In this document: piece after piece, positions 25,707 to 35,330 of the stretch
Layout of the letters: every line of letters starts with the position of its first letter
Position numbering within the stretch: position 1 is the stretch's first letter
Assembly: GCF_050971785.1 (NCBI RefSeq)
Contig: NZ_JBPCCU010000001.1
Coordinates: 1,364,001-1,428,000 of the forward strand
DNA from: Actinomadura_E scrupuli
Lineage (GTDB): Bacteria; Actinomycetota; Actinomycetes; Streptosporangiales; Streptosporangiaceae
Length of the DNA: 64,000 nucleotides
Direction: 5' to 3'
The notes under the pieces: model-generated
The model's input: the letters and a program-made list of their open reading frames with translations, nothing else
What the model was told of the DNA's origin: nothing
Databases searched by the model: none
Program-made: the position numbers and the translations under genes

Positions 25707-25835
25707 CGCGAGCAACCATCGAGCGACCATGGGCCGGAAACCACCCGAAAACACCACTGGGCATCCTCGAAATCATCGAGAATGCCCAGGTCATACGGGG
25801 TGCGCCGGCAGGGACTTGAACCGCGAACCCGCAGA
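25707..25835 (-). repeat. Left copy of the tRNA-Lys 3'-end direct repeat (att-like)
   Basis: 129-base stretch resembling 59731-59860: a shared start CGCGAGCAACCA, a hairpin (25757-25789: CTGGGCAT and CTCGA pairing with TCGAG and ATGCCCAG), then about 40 bases nearly identical to the acceptor and T-arm of tRNA-Lys. Similarity stops within the anticodon arm. Confidence 0.75.
25801..25835 (-). pseudogene. Truncated tRNA-Lys (3' part only)
   Basis: On the minus strand this gives the T-arm (GGTTCAAGTCCC) and acceptor 3' strand CCGGCGC plus discriminator A of a tRNA-Lys. It matches 59826-59860 with two differences. D-arm, anticodon and 5' acceptor strand are missing, so it cannot be functional. 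Confidence 0.75.
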
Positions 25836-25864
25836 CCATGGGTGGCGTCGTTAGGATCTTGCGG

Positions 25865-26716
25865 ATGATCACTCCGGAGCCCGTTCAGGCCGTTCCATCC
25901 GCGCGTAACGCCAGGGCGTGGAGAAAGCGAGAGGTTCTCGGATTGGTGGTAGCGCTGGGGCTGTGCATTCTGGGTCTCGCATTGCTGACGTTTGGGCTGT
26001 GGGCAAATGACGGCAGTGAAGTCAGGACCCCCGTTGCCTCCGGCGCTGGGCGTTCGTCGGACGGTTCTTCGGTATCCGGCGGTAGCTCGGCACTGGTTTC
26101 TCCGCGGCTCAGGGCAGCTGAGGCGGCCGTTGTGGGGATCGTCGCCGAGTTGCGGTCGTGTGACCGGCGCCAGGAAGGCAGCGGTTTCGTGTACGCGCCA
26201 GAGCGGGTGTTGACCAATGCCCACAATGTTGCCGGCGTTTCCGGATCGGTAACCGTGAATGTTTCCGGGGGGAGGAGCTTTACGGGCGTGGTGGTCTTGT
26301 TCGATCCGGGCCGTGATGTGGCGGTGCTGCGTGTTCCGGGTCTGGACATTCCTCCGCTGCGTTTTCAATCCACTACTCGTGTGGGAGACGCCGGTGTCAT
26401 CGTCGAGAACGCGGGACGTGCCAATGTGACGGCAACGTCAGCCAAGATCATTTCCAGAATGGTCGTCAGCGGGGGGAACATCTTCTGGGAGAACAGGGTC
26501 GTCCGCAAGATCTATGTCATCGGTGGGCAGGTGGTTCCTGGAGAGTCCGGAGGTCCGCTGCTCGCTCTCGATGGAACCGTTTCAGGTGTGGTCTTCGCAT
26601 CTGCTCTGGACGAAGAGGACAGAGGGTATGTCCTCACCGCCGAAGAGGTCGCTTCGGATGCCCTCACCGGTAGGACGGCAGTGAGAGCGGTTTCCACCTC
26701 GCGCTGCTCGAAGTGA
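25865..26716 (+). CDS. Membrane-anchored trypsin-like serine protease (S1C/MarP-like)
   Basis: 283 aa. One transmembrane segment near residues 25-47 (LGLVVALGLCILGLALLTF), a Ser/Gly linker, then a chymotrypsin-fold protease domain outside the cell. Catalytic triad is visible as His in TNAHNV, Asp in GRDVAVL and Ser in PGESGGPL. Only one TM helix is seen, whereas mycobacterial MarP has four, and there is no PDZ domain. Start ATG at 25865 gives a short cytoplasmic tail; the open frame begins at 25838 inside the tRNA remnant. It stands alone; the target is unknown. Confidence 0.85.
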   Translation: MITPEPVQAVPSARNARAWRKREVLGLVVALGLCILGLALLTFGLWANDGSEVRTPVASGAGRSSDGSSVSGGSSALVSPRLRAAEAAVVGIVAELRSCDRRQEGSGFVYAPERVLTNAHNVAGVSGSVTVNVSGGRSFTGVVVLFDPGRDVAVLRVPGLDIPPLRFQSTTRVGDAGVIVENAGRANVTATSAKIISRMVVSGGNIFWENRVVRKIYVIGGQVVPGESGGPLLALDGTVSGVVFASALDEEDRGYVLTAEEVASDALTGRTAVRAVSTSRCSK

Positions 26717-26862
26717 CAGGGGAGAGAACGGAATGGTCGTCTTCTGGCTTCGGATCATTGTCCGGCCCGTGACGCACTGGGTGAGCAGCCTGATGAACCG
26801 TGGAGGCTCTGGTTGGTCGGCGGTTTCGCGTCGGAGACCTATCGGGTTGTCGTGTCGGTTGG

Positions 26863-28362
26863 TTAAGAGATGTGCTGGTAGAGGGTGAGGGTGCCGCCGT
26901 GGTAGCGCCAGGTGTGGAGGAGGTGGAAGTGGGGGGAGTGTTGGATGAGGGGGACTTTGGCGCGGCTGAGGGCGCTGTCCTGGCCGCGTTTGCCGGGGAC
27001 GACGTAGTTGCTGAGGAACCAGACGCGGTCGGTGTGGGCGAGGCGTTGTTCGAATTGGGCGATGGTGATGTCGGTGCCGTTGAGGTTGGCGGCCTGGGCG
27101 GGGGTCTGGGCTTGGGACAGGTCGGTGAGGCGGGCGTAGGCGTCGGGGTAGGCGGCGACGGTGCGGCGGAAGCTGCCGCGTTGGAAGACGATGGAGTCGC
27201 CGGGTCGCTGGTGGTCGCGCAGGATGGTGGCGGCTTGGCGTAGGTCGTCCATGCGGCTGGTGGGCTCGCGGACGGCGAGGTGGGCGGGGACGGAGATCAG
27301 GGCGAGGGCGGTGGCCGTGGGCGCCAGGAGTTTCAGGGGCAGGCGGCTTAGGCCGGCGGCGGCGAGCAGGGCGACTGCGGGGATGCACAGCAGGACGTAG
27401 CGGAAGACGTAGTAGGGGTGGATCAGGGAGACGGCGAGCAGGATCGCTGGGGGGAGGATGGCCCAGGCGGTGGCCAGGATCCGCAGGTCGATGCGGGAGG
27501 TCGAGGGGGCGGGGCGGCGGGTCAGGCCGAGGGCGGCGAGTGCGGTGATGGGGATGATGAGCAGGGATGAGCCTGCGAAGGAGGAGGCCAGGGCGGTCAG
27601 GTCGCGCAGGGTGGGCGGGGCGATCCAGTCGAGCTGGTCCTTTTGCGGGATGGTGATGAGGGCGAGTGGGGTGATGGCCGCGGTGGCCGCGGTGAGGGCG
27701 GCGAGCCAGCGGCGGGTGATGGTGCGGTCGGCCGTCCGCCAGAGGGCGAGGGCGTGGACGGGGATCAGGAGCAGGGCGAACAGGTGGACCAGTCCCAGGA
27801 CCGCGATGGCGGCGCCGTAGCGGGCGAACGCGCTCCGGGTGGGGGCGTCCACGGCGCGGACCAGTAGGTAGGTGGCCCAGACGGCCAGTGCGGTCACGAT
27901 GGTGTAGGAGCGTGCTTCCTCGGCCCACATGCTGATGGTGGGTGAGGCGGCGACGATCAGGCCGGCGGTCAGGCCGGTGCGGGGGCCGGCAAGGCGGCGG
28001 CCGAGCAGGGCGGTGCCCGTGGCGGCGGCGACCGAGCCGAGGGCCGAGGGCAGGCGCAGGGCGAGTTCGCTTCCACCGAAGAGACTCACCATGACGTGGG
28101 CCAGCAGGTAGTGCACCGTGTGCACGGCGTCGACGTTGGCCAGAGTGCGGAAGGTGTCGTGCAGGGAGAAGCGGGCCACCTCGGCGGTGACGGCCTCATC
28201 ACGCCACAGCGAGGGCGAGCCGATCCCCCACAGCGTGATCGCCAGCGCGGCCACGAGCGGGATCACCGGCACCAGCCAGGGACGGGCGGTGAGCACACCC
28301 GGCTCTGTCGGCCGGGCGGGGTCAGTGCGCCGGGGGGTGAGCGCTGTGGTGGGGGTCGTCAT
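26863..28362 (-). CDS. GT-C family membrane glycosyltransferase (GT39/ArnT-like)
   Basis: 499-aa polytopic membrane protein. The acidic pair Asp55-Glu56 in SLWRDEAVT after the first helix is the usual GT-C catalytic motif, and a later EEARSYT block is also typical of the mannosyl/arabinosyl transferase superfamily. About ten hydrophobic helices follow, then a C-terminal soluble part with DRVWFLSNYV. It should use a lipid-phosphate-linked sugar, but donor and acceptor cannot be told from the sequence. Single gene; no other cell-envelope genes nearby. Confidence 0.85.
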   Translation of the reverse strand: MTTPTTALTPRRTDPARPTEPGVLTARPWLVPVIPLVAALAITLWGIGSPSLWRDEAVTAEVARFSLHDTFRTLANVDAVHTVHYLLAHVMVSLFGGSELALRLPSALGSVAAATGTALLGRRLAGPRTGLTAGLIVAASPTISMWAEEARSYTIVTALAVWATYLLVRAVDAPTRSAFARYGAAIAVLGLVHLFALLLIPVHALALWRTADRTITRRWLAALTAATAAITPLALITIPQKDQLDWIAPPTLRDLTALASSFAGSSLLIIPITALAALGLTRRPAPSTSRIDLRILATAWAILPPAILLAVSLIHPYYVFRYVLLCIPAVALLAAAGLSRLPLKLLAPTATALALISVPAHLAVREPTSRMDDLRQAATILRDHQRPGDSIVFQRGSFRRTVAAYPDAYARLTDLSQAQTPAQAANLNGTDITIAQFEQRLAHTDRVWFLSNYVVPGKRGQDSALSRAKVPLIQHSPHFHLLHTWRYHGGTLTLYQHIS

Positions 28363-28468
28363 GACGCTCGCAATCGGATAAAAGCCACATAGGACCCGCA
28401 GAGACTAGTGGAAGCGACAGGCAGAAATGGTCAAGACCTGGATGAGTTGAGCTGGCGGTCTGGGGTGG

Positions 28469-28858
28469 TCATGTCGGGTCGTCGGTCTGCCAGGGATAGA
28501 GGAACTGTTCGGAGCGCAGCTGCCATGCTTGGAGGGCGACGGTCAGTTCTGGCTCGTCGGCGGCTGTCGCGGCCCTGATCAGGATGGCCCCGATGTCGTA
28601 GTCGAAGCCGTCGAGGCGGTCGGCGTCGTAGTCCCAGTGCTGCAGGCGGAAGGTGCGGGCGCGATCGGTTCGTTTCCAGCCCTGTCGGTGAGCTTCGACG
28701 TCGGCTGGGGTGGTGACCGGGGTGATGTCGACGAACGCTCGCCGACCGGGCCGGGATGCGGGTACTTCAGTGACCAATCGCTGGCCGAGCCGCAACGCGT
28801 TCAGCTTGTCGGTGGGCCACTGCCGCCCGCTTCTGGTCGGATGGTCTGGCGTGTTCAC
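28469..28858 (-). CDS. Hypothetical protein
   Basis: About 129 aa, soluble, Arg/Asp-rich, no signal peptide or membrane segment, family not recognised. The open frame reaches ATG at 28918, but that ATG lies within the transposase remnant reading the same strand in another frame, so the first 20 residues are probably not native and GTG at 28858 is preferred. C-terminal part (DYDIGAILIRAATAADEPELTVALQAWQ, seen as two pieces) looks like a normal folded domain. The transposon may have destroyed its promoter. Confidence 0.5.
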   Translation of the reverse strand: MNTPDHPTRSGRQWPTDKLNALRLGQRLVTEVPASRPGRRAFVDITPVTTPADVEAHRQGWKRTDRARTFRLQHWDYDADRLDGFDYDIGAILIRAATAADEPELTVALQAWQLRSEQFLYPWQTDDPT

Positions 28859-28912
28859 GCGGCTACCGTCTCTGCCGGTCGCTCGAGGAGTGGGCACGAC
28901 CAATTCCTTGCG

Positions 28913-29130
28913 GCCCATGCAGATAGAGCAGCGGCAACACCTCGGTGATACGTGGACTCTTGCGGCACCACGGCGGCGGGATCGCCGAGGAGAACCGCTT
29001 GCGCTCGCCGGTCACCAAGGCGGTGCGCCTGTCGTTGGCCCGCGGCGCCCGCACCTCGACAGCACCGGTGCTGGTGAGCACCTGGCGGGGCCGGAGCCGC
29101 CTCGTCGGTCTGATCGCGGTCGGACGGGCC
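28913..29130 (-). pseudogene. IS256/mutator-family transposase fragment
   Basis: The minus-strand frame reads RQVLTSTGAVEVRAPRANDR, then TGERKRFSSAIPPPWCRK and SPRITEVLPLLYLHG, the N-terminal third of IS256-family transposases. It ends abruptly after LYLHG, and the DDE catalytic part is missing. The preceding part (upstream of 29130) is out of frame or lost. No terminal inverted repeats were found. Confidence 0.75.
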
Positions 29131-29301
29131 GGGGACTACGTCGAGCATCGGGTGTGCCCTCCCGCGTCGGCCTGCTTGGGGAACCTGTTGAGTGATCCGG
29201 GAAAGTACCCCCTTCCCGGCGGATCCACGATCAGCGAAATGGTGTGACTCCTTGGTCCGTGGGTTCAAGTGGCGAACCATGGGCTCGGGGGCCCGAGGGG
29301 C

Positions 29302-29676
29302 TCAGATGGCGAAGAGCAGGGCAGCGCTGACGAGCACGGTCACGGCGGTGGCGAAGTGGATGCCGAAGGCCGTCGCCTTGGTGCCGCCGTGACGCAGGAC
29401 GATGAGGGTGTCGCCGAGAGGGTTGAGGGCGACGACCAGCATGAACCATCCCGCGGCGTGGGCGTCCGCGAAGGCCAGCAGCGCGAGGCCGAGGAGGCCG
29501 TAGCTGAAGTCGCGCAGGCCCTTGATGGTCAGGTATGCGGCGTCCCCGTCCTGCCTGGCCGGAACGCCGTAGCCGGCGGCCGCGGCGCGGGGCACCAGCA
29601 GGAACCGCGCGCCGATGAAGACGACGAGGACGTCGAGCAGGATTGCCAGGCCGTATGCGATGGGGGTGAGCATCAT
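29302..29676 (-). CDS. Small membrane protein, DUF4267-like
   Basis: 124 aa with four hydrophobic helices: an N-terminal helix with ARFLLVPRAAAAGYGVP, a central GLRDFSYGLLGLALL, and GDTLIVLRHGGTKATAFGIH before the last helix. This pattern is that of the DUF4267 family, of unknown function. AAGGAG lies just before two consecutive ATG codons (29676 and 29673); the second has the better spacing. Confidence 0.8.
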   Translation of the reverse strand: MMLTPIAYGLAILLDVLVVFIGARFLLVPRAAAAGYGVPARQDGDAAYLTIKGLRDFSYGLLGLALLAFADAHAAGWFMLVVALNPLGDTLIVLRHGGTKATAFGIHFATAVTVLVSAALLFAI

Positions 29677-29716
29677 CTTCTCCTTGGTGAAAGGTGATTG
29701 AACGCCGGGAGGCGGT

Positions 29717-30373
29717 TCAGCCGCGGACGTGCCGGATGCGGCGGGCGTAGCGGGGCCGGCCGACGGCGTGCCAGATCATCCGGACCGGCCAGGGGAGACC
29801 GGCGAGCATCATGGTCCGTTCGTCGGCATCGGCGTCCTCGAGCACGAGGCCGAAGAGCGTGAGCAGCGTGAGCTTGGGGGTGTTGGCCACCAGGTGCTCG
29901 CCCAAGGCCTTCCACTCCCGGGCCGACAAGTGCCGCGCCGCGAGCGGAAGGAGGGTGCGCTCCTCATCGTCGAGGTGCTCCACGAGCACCTTCCGGTGCT
30001 CGACCAGCGCGGCCACGAGGGTGTCGCGTTCGTCGGCTCCGGCGGTCTCCTCCCAGGCGGCCATGGCGGCGTCGAGCCGGCCGAGGGTGGCGGCGACCCG
30101 CTCGTGCTGGGCCTCCATGCGGAGCACGACCTCGACGTCCAGATCGACCCGGGCGAGCAGGGGCGGCCACAGAAGCTCGTCCTCGCCGTGGTGATGGTTG
30201 TGCAGCCCGAGCCGGTAGTCGCGGAAGTGGTCGGCGAGTACCCGAGCACGGGTGGTGTCACCCGGGGCGACCGCCGCGATGAGTTCGGCGAACAGCCGCG
30301 CCTCGCGGCGGAGGGCGCGGTGGACGACCACCATCTCGTGGGTGTTGACGGTCTCGTGGCCGATGCCGGTCAT
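29717..30373 (-). CDS. Hemerythrin HHE-domain protein
   Basis: 218 aa. Helical bundle with His/Glu ligands typical of HHE cation-binding proteins: VVVHRALRREARLF near residues 15-28, HNHHHGEDELLWP near 57-69, AQHERV near 88, and EHLDDEERTLLPLA near 130. Such proteins bind a di-iron centre and sense or store oxygen, NO or iron. ATG at 30373 has AAAGG upstream; the longer frame to 30475 overlaps the divergent regulator's promoter. It is divergent from the large regulator at 30481, a possible controller. Confidence 0.85.
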   Translation of the reverse strand: MTGIGHETVNTHEMVVVHRALRREARLFAELIAAVAPGDTTRARVLADHFRDYRLGLHNHHHGEDELLWPPLLARVDLDVEVVLRMEAQHERVAATLGRLDAAMAAWEETAGADERDTLVAALVEHRKVLVEHLDDEERTLLPLAARHLSAREWKALGEHLVANTPKLTLLTLFGLVLEDADADERTMMLAGLPWPVRMIWHAVGRPRYARRIRHVRG

Positions 30374-30480
30374 GGGGTCTGCCTTTCGTCGGTTCCTGTG
30401 CTGTGAACAGACTCCGCCGGGCGTCTTGGAGGTCATTTGGAGTCGTCTTGGAACCGGGCCGGACCGGACGGGCAACTACG

Positions 30481-33400
30481 ATGTGCGGCGTCATGGTCTT
30501 GATCCGGGTGCTCGGCTCCTTCGCGGCGGAGGTCGACGGCATTGCGGTCCCCCTCGGGGGACCGCGGCAGCGCGGGGTCCTCGCCCTGCTGGTGGCCGCG
30601 CGCGGGCAGGTCGTGTCGGTCGACCGGCTGATCGACGATCTGTGGCGCGGCGAACCACCCGCCAGGGCCGTGACCTCCCTGCAGGCGTACGTGTCCAACC
30701 TGCGGCGGCTGCTGGAGCCAGGACGGCCGCCGCGGACTCCCGCCCGGCTCCTGGTCACCGCACCTCCCGGTTACGCGCTGCGCCTTCCGCCGGAGGCGGT
30801 GGACGCCTGGCGCTTCGAGGATCTGCTGAGTGAGGCCCGCGCGGTCACGGCCGCCGACCCGGTGGCCAGGGCTCTGCTGGCCGAGGCGTTGGGGCTGTGG
30901 CGGGGACCGGCGTTCGCGGAGGTGGCCGACGAGCCGTGGGCCGCCGACGAGACGGCTCGCCTCGGCGAGCTGCGGCTGGCCGGACAGGAACTTCACGTGG
31001 CGGCCGGCCTGCGCGCCGGAGACGTCGCCACGGTAGTGCCGGAGGCCGAGCGGCTCACCCGCGACGAGCCGTTGCGGGAGGAGAGGTGGCGACTGCACGC
31101 CCTGGCCCTGTGGGGCAGCGGACGGCAGGCCGACGCGTTGACTGCGCTCCGCCGCGCGCGGGAGATCTTCGCGACGGACCTCGGTCTCGATCCCGGCCCG
31201 GAGCTGGCCGCCCTCGAGGAAGCGATCCTTGCGCAGCGCATGGAGGTGCTGCGCGCCTCGGTACCTGGCCCGGAAGACCGGCCATCGGTTCTCATGCGTG
31301 AGACCGAGCCCGTCGGGCCGTCGGCAACCGCGATTCCGGCGCCGCCGCTCGACCGGGCCCGGGGCGCGGTCTCAGGCGCGGCCGCGCCCGCGGCGGAGCC
31401 GTTCGTCGGGCGTGACGCCGAGCTGTCGACGTTGGTCGCGACCGCGGCGGCGGCCACCGCCGCGGGGCCCCGGGTCGCGCTGGTGACGGGAGAGGCGGGG
31501 CTGGGGAAGTCCGCACTGCTCGGGCGTCTGACCGAGCGGTTGGAACAGGACGGTTGGCTCGTCGCCACCGGCCGCTGCCCCGATGCCGAGAGTGCCCCAC
31601 CGGCGTGGGCCTGGGCAGAGGCGTTGCGTGGGGTGGCCGAAAGCGTGCCCCCGTCCGGGGAGTTCGCCACCGACCTCGCACCGCTGTTGACCGATGCGGC
31701 GGGTACGGGCGGTGCCGACGCGACCGAGGGACGGTTCCGGCTCCACCGGGCGGTGTGGTCCTGGCTCGCGGCGGTGGCTCGGGAGCGTCCGCTGGCCGTC
31801 GTCCTCGACGACCTCCACTGGGCCGACGCCCAGACCCTGGCGATGCTGAGCGGTGTCGCCGGGGTGCGTGCTCCGATTCTCCTCGTGGCCGCCTACCGCC
31901 CCCACGAGGTCGGTGGGCGGTTCACCGAGGCCCTCGCCGTCCTCGCCCGGTCCGCGCCGCTGCGACTTCCCTTGACGGGGCTGCCGGAGCAGGCCGTGGC
32001 CGAGCTCGTCCGCGGGGTGTGCGCCACCGATGACGCGACCGTGGCCGCGCTGGCCGAGCGGACCGGCGGCAATCCCTTCTACGTGCGCGAGAGCGCCCGG
32101 CTGTTGAGCAGCGAGGGCGCCCTGGTGGCGCTGTCCGACGTGCCCGAAGGGGTGCGGGACGTGCTGCGGCGTCGGCTTGCCCGGCTTCCCGAGCCGACGG
32201 TCGCCGTGCTGCGGCTGGCGGCGGTCGCCGGACGGGATGCGGAGGTGGACGTGCTCGTGGGCGCCGCCGACACCGATGAGGACGGCGTGCTGGACGCGCT
32301 CGAAGCCGGTCTCATCGCCGGGCTGCTGATCGAACCCGGTCCGGGCCGGGTGCGGTTCGTTCACGCGCTCGTCCGGGACACGCTCGTCGCCGATGTGAGC
32401 CGGTTGCGGGCCACCCGGATGCACGGGCGGATCGCCGCCGCCCTGGACCGGGCCGGCCGCGGCGACGATCCGGCCGGGCTCGCGGCGCTGGCTCATCACT
32501 ACAGCCGGGCGGCGTCGGCGGCGACCGCGGCGAAGGCCGTGGAGTACGGCGTGCGGGCCGCCGAGCTGGCCGAGGCCCGGTACGCCCATGACGTGGCCGT
32601 CGCCCTGCTCACCGACGCGGTGGCGAGCTTCGACCGGATCCCCCGCGAGGACCGCGATCCGAGCGAGCGCGTCGATCTGCTCGGCAGGCTGCTCCGGGCC
32701 CAGGTGCGTGCCGGGGCGATCGCGGCCGCCCGGGAGACCCGGCAGCGGGCCGTGGAGTTCGCCGAGTCGATCCACCGCGATGACCTGATGATCGCCGCGT
32801 TCACGGCGTGGACCGAGCCGACCCCGTGGCAGAGCCGCCCGTACGGTGTCGTGGACCGGCCCATCGTGACGCGGCTGAGCCACCTGCTCGCGCGGCCCGA
32901 TCTCACTCCGGCGGATCGGTGCCGGTTGCTGGAGGCCTACACCCATGAGCTGATCGGCGAGGCCGATCCGACGGTGCGGGACGCGGCCGAGGAGGCGCTC
33001 GCCCTCTCCGCCACCCTCGGCGATCCCCGGCTGAGGGCATCCGCGATCGCGGCCCTGGCCGGCGATCAGAACGACCTCGTACTGCCCGGGCGTGCCGAAC
33101 TGTGCCAGGAGCTCACCGAGATCGGCATCGAACACGACCTGCCCGCGTACCGCGTGACCGGGCTCCTCATGCAGGCCAACGCGGCCGCCGCGATGAACGA
33201 CGTACCGGCGCTGCATCGGCTCATCGGCGAGACGCTGGAGCTGGCCCGCGCCTACCGGATGGCCGAGGCGGTCAGTGTCTGCGAATGCGCGCTGGCGACG
33301 TTCGCGCACATCGAGGGGAGGTTTGACGAAGCGGAGCAGCTCTACACCGAGACGGCCGAACGGATGGTCCGGCACGGCTCACTGCACGCCGCGGGCTACC

Positions 33401-33903
33401 TCCAGCTCGCGCTGGCCGCCCTCCAGATGTCGCGCGGACGCATCGCCGAGTTCGCCCCCGCCGCCCGGACACTGCTCGACGACCATGGCCCGTTCGCCGC
33501 CGATCTGCTCGCCGTGGCTCTGGCCGCGGCCGGCCTGACCGAGGACGCACGGCGGATCCGCAAGCAGGCCGTGGCGATCCGGCCCGACTTCTTCTTCACG
33601 CTCTTCGTGACGCTTCGGGCCATGGCCGTGGTGGCGCTCGACGAGAGGGACGCCGCAGCGGAGCTGTACGCGACCCTGCTGCCCCACCGTGACGGTCCCC
33701 CCGCCGGAGCCACGACCCTGTCGTTGGCCATACGCCCGGTAGCGCACACACTCGGCGAGCTGGCCCTGCTGCTGGGCCGCGATGACGAGGCGTCCGGCCA
33801 CTTCGCCCGGGCGGTCACCATCGCCGAGCTGTGGGGTGCGACGCATTGGGCCACCGAGGCGCGCGAGGCCCTGGCGGCGCTCCAGCCTGGTGATCTCGTA
33901 TGA
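30481..33903 (+). CDS. AfsR/SARP-type transcriptional regulator with AAA ATPase and TPR-like C-terminus
   Basis: 1140 aa. Residues about 5-95 form an OmpR-like winged-helix domain (IRVLGSFAAEVDG, GPRQRGVLALLV, LQAYVSNLRRLLEP), and 97-245 form the bacterial transcriptional activation domain (BTAD). An AAA ATPase follows with Walker A GEAGLGKSALL near 346 and Walker B-like VVLDDLHWAD near 450, then a helical TPR-like region to the end. Such proteins activate specialised metabolism or stress genes. No biosynthetic gene cluster lies beside it here, so its target may be the divergent hemerythrin gene or lie elsewhere. ATG at 30493 is an alternative start. Confidence 0.88.
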   Translation: MCGVMVLIRVLGSFAAEVDGIAVPLGGPRQRGVLALLVAARGQVVSVDRLIDDLWRGEPPARAVTSLQAYVSNLRRLLEPGRPPRTPARLLVTAPPGYALRLPPEAVDAWRFEDLLSEARAVTAADPVARALLAEALGLWRGPAFAEVADEPWAADETARLGELRLAGQELHVAAGLRAGDVATVVPEAERLTRDEPLREERWRLHALALWGSGRQADALTALRRAREIFATDLGLDPGPELAALEEAILAQRMEVLRASVPGPEDRPSVLMRETEPVGPSATAIPAPPLDRARGAVSGAAAPAAEPFVGRDAELSTLVATAAAATAAGPRVALVTGEAGLGKSALLGRLTERLEQDGWLVATGRCPDAESAPPAWAWAEALRGVAESVPPSGEFATDLAPLLTDAAGTGGADATEGRFRLHRAVWSWLAAVARERPLAVVLDDLHWADAQTLAMLSGVAGVRAPILLVAAYRPHEVGGRFTEALAVLARSAPLRLPLTGLPEQAVAELVRGVCATDDATVAALAERTGGNPFYVRESARLLSSEGALVALSDVPEGVRDVLRRRLARLPEPTVAVLRLAAVAGRDAEVDVLVGAADTDEDGVLDALEAGLIAGLLIEPGPGRVRFVHALVRDTLVADVSRLRATRMHGRIAAALDRAGRGDDPAGLAALAHHYSRAASAATAAKAVEYGVRAAELAEARYAHDVAVALLTDAVASFDRIPREDRDPSERVDLLGRLLRAQVRAGAIAAARETRQRAVEFAESIHRDDLMIAAFTAWTEPTPWQSRPYGVVDRPIVTRLSHLLARPDLTPADRCRLLEAYTHELIGEADPTVRDAAEEALALSATLGDPRLRASAIAALAGDQNDLVLPGRAELCQELTEIGIEHDLPAYRVTGLLMQANAAAAMNDVPALHRLIGETLELARAYRMAEAVSVCECALATFAHIEGRFDEAEQLYTETAERMVRHGSLHAAGYLQLALAALQMSRGRIAEFAPAARTLLDDHGPFAADLLAVALAAAGLTEDARRIRKQAVAIRPDFFFTLFVTLRAMAVVALDERDAAAELYATLLPHRDGPPAGATTLSLAIRPVAHTLGELALLLGRDDEASGHFARAVTIAELWGATHWATEAREALAALQPGDLV

Positions 33904-34187
33904 CCAACGAATGGTTCGGGAGCTATCCCTGTCTGCCGCCAGACCCTCACCGAGCGAATCGATGCAGCGCAACGCCCCGGCCTGACCATCACGATCGATG
34001 GCAGTACCAGCTCGTACTGAAAGCAACGGCTCCCGTACCGACCAGTCAGAAATCATCACGCGCGCCTGCTGGTCCGCTCCTTCTTGCTGTCCGCAAGGCG
34101 GAAACCGGGGCGAGTCAGGAATGAAGCCGTAGCGGTTGCATGTTGATCGTCGCTGACGACTCCTACTTTCGGGAAGAAGGCAGGCCC

Positions 34188-35189
34188 ATGACGTCATCGC
34201 CGATCACCATGCGCGCCGTCCGGCTCTCCGCCCCCGGCCCCGTGGACAACCTGCGGCTGACCACGCTCCCGCTCCCGCCTGAAAGGGACGGCTGGGTGCG
34301 CATCCGCGTCGAGGCGTTCGGCCTCAACCGCTCGGAGCTGAAGCTTCGGCTGGGTGTGAGCGCGGGTGTCAGCTTTCCCCGGGTGCCGGGCATCGAGGCC
34401 GCCGGCACCGTCGACGCGGCCCCGGCCGGCAGCGGGCTGGCCCCCGGGCAGAAGATCGTCGCGATGATGGGGGACATGGGGCGCACCTACGACGGCGGCT
34501 ATGCCGAGTACACGTCGGTGCCGCTGTCTCAGGTCATCCCCGTCGACACCGACCTGCCCTGGGAGGTGCTGGGCGCCCTGCCGGAGATGGTGCAGACCGC
34601 CTACGGCTCGCTCACCATCGGCCTGGATCTGAAGCCCGGTCAGTCCGTACTGATCCGCGGCGGCACCTCCTCGGTGGGCCTGGCAGCCGCCGCGCTGGCC
34701 ACCTGGCGCGGCGCCACGGTGCTGTCCACCACCCGGCGGGCCGACCGTCTCGATTCGCTGAAGGAGCACGGCGTCGACCACCCCCTGCTCGACACCGGCG
34801 AAGTCGCGCCCGCCGTGCGCGAGCTGTACCCGGACGGCGTCGACGCCGCCCTCGATCTCGTCGGCACGCCGACTCTGCCCGACACTCTGCGCGCGGTGCG
34901 CGTGCACGGCACGGCCTGCTTCGGCGGCAGCCTGTCCAACCAGTGGACGGTGCGGGACTTCTCCCCGAACGAGTACCTGCCGAGAGGTGTGCGCCTGGCG
35001 GGCTACTTCGGCGACGCCGCCGACCTGCCCCGGGAGGCCTTCCAGGAGATCCTCGACGCGGTCGCGGCCGGCCGGCTGGCCTTCCCCGTGGACCGCGTCT
35101 ACGACGGCCTGGAGCAGGTGCCGCAGGCCCACGACGACATGGAGCACGACCGCGCCACCGGCAAGCTCGTCGTCCGCGTCCGGCATTAG
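34188..35189 (+). CDS. Zinc-independent MDR oxidoreductase (quinone oxidoreductase-like)
   Basis: 333 aa medium-chain dehydrogenase/reductase. N-terminal GroES-like part (VRIRVEAFGLNRSELKLRLG, PGIEAAGTVD), then a Rossmann domain with the nucleotide-binding IRGGTSSVGLAAAALA near residues 161-176. The zinc ligands of alcohol dehydrogenases are absent, so an NADPH:quinone or enone reductase activity is likely. ATG at 34188 follows GAAGAAGGCAGG. Single gene with no clear partner. Confidence 0.85.
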   Translation: MTSSPITMRAVRLSAPGPVDNLRLTTLPLPPERDGWVRIRVEAFGLNRSELKLRLGVSAGVSFPRVPGIEAAGTVDAAPAGSGLAPGQKIVAMMGDMGRTYDGGYAEYTSVPLSQVIPVDTDLPWEVLGALPEMVQTAYGSLTIGLDLKPGQSVLIRGGTSSVGLAAAALATWRGATVLSTTRRADRLDSLKEHGVDHPLLDTGEVAPAVRELYPDGVDAALDLVGTPTLPDTLRAVRVHGTACFGGSLSNQWTVRDFSPNEYLPRGVRLAGYFGDAADLPREAFQEILDAVAAGRLAFPVDRVYDGLEQVPQAHDDMEHDRATGKLVVRVRH

Positions 35190-35330
35190 CCCGGCCTCTT
35201 CGGCTGCGCACTCGAGCCCGCGCGTGCAGCGGACCCCGTCGTCCTACGAGGGGCAGGCGTGGACCGGCCAAGCGAGGATGCCGATTTGTTCGGTGGATCA
35301 CGAGCCGGCTCCGCCCGGCGCGCACGACCG

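Noticed and set aside
28863..28918. N-terminal extension of the hypothetical protein to ATG 28918
   Set aside because: The ATG comes from the transposase remnant and lacks a ribosome site.
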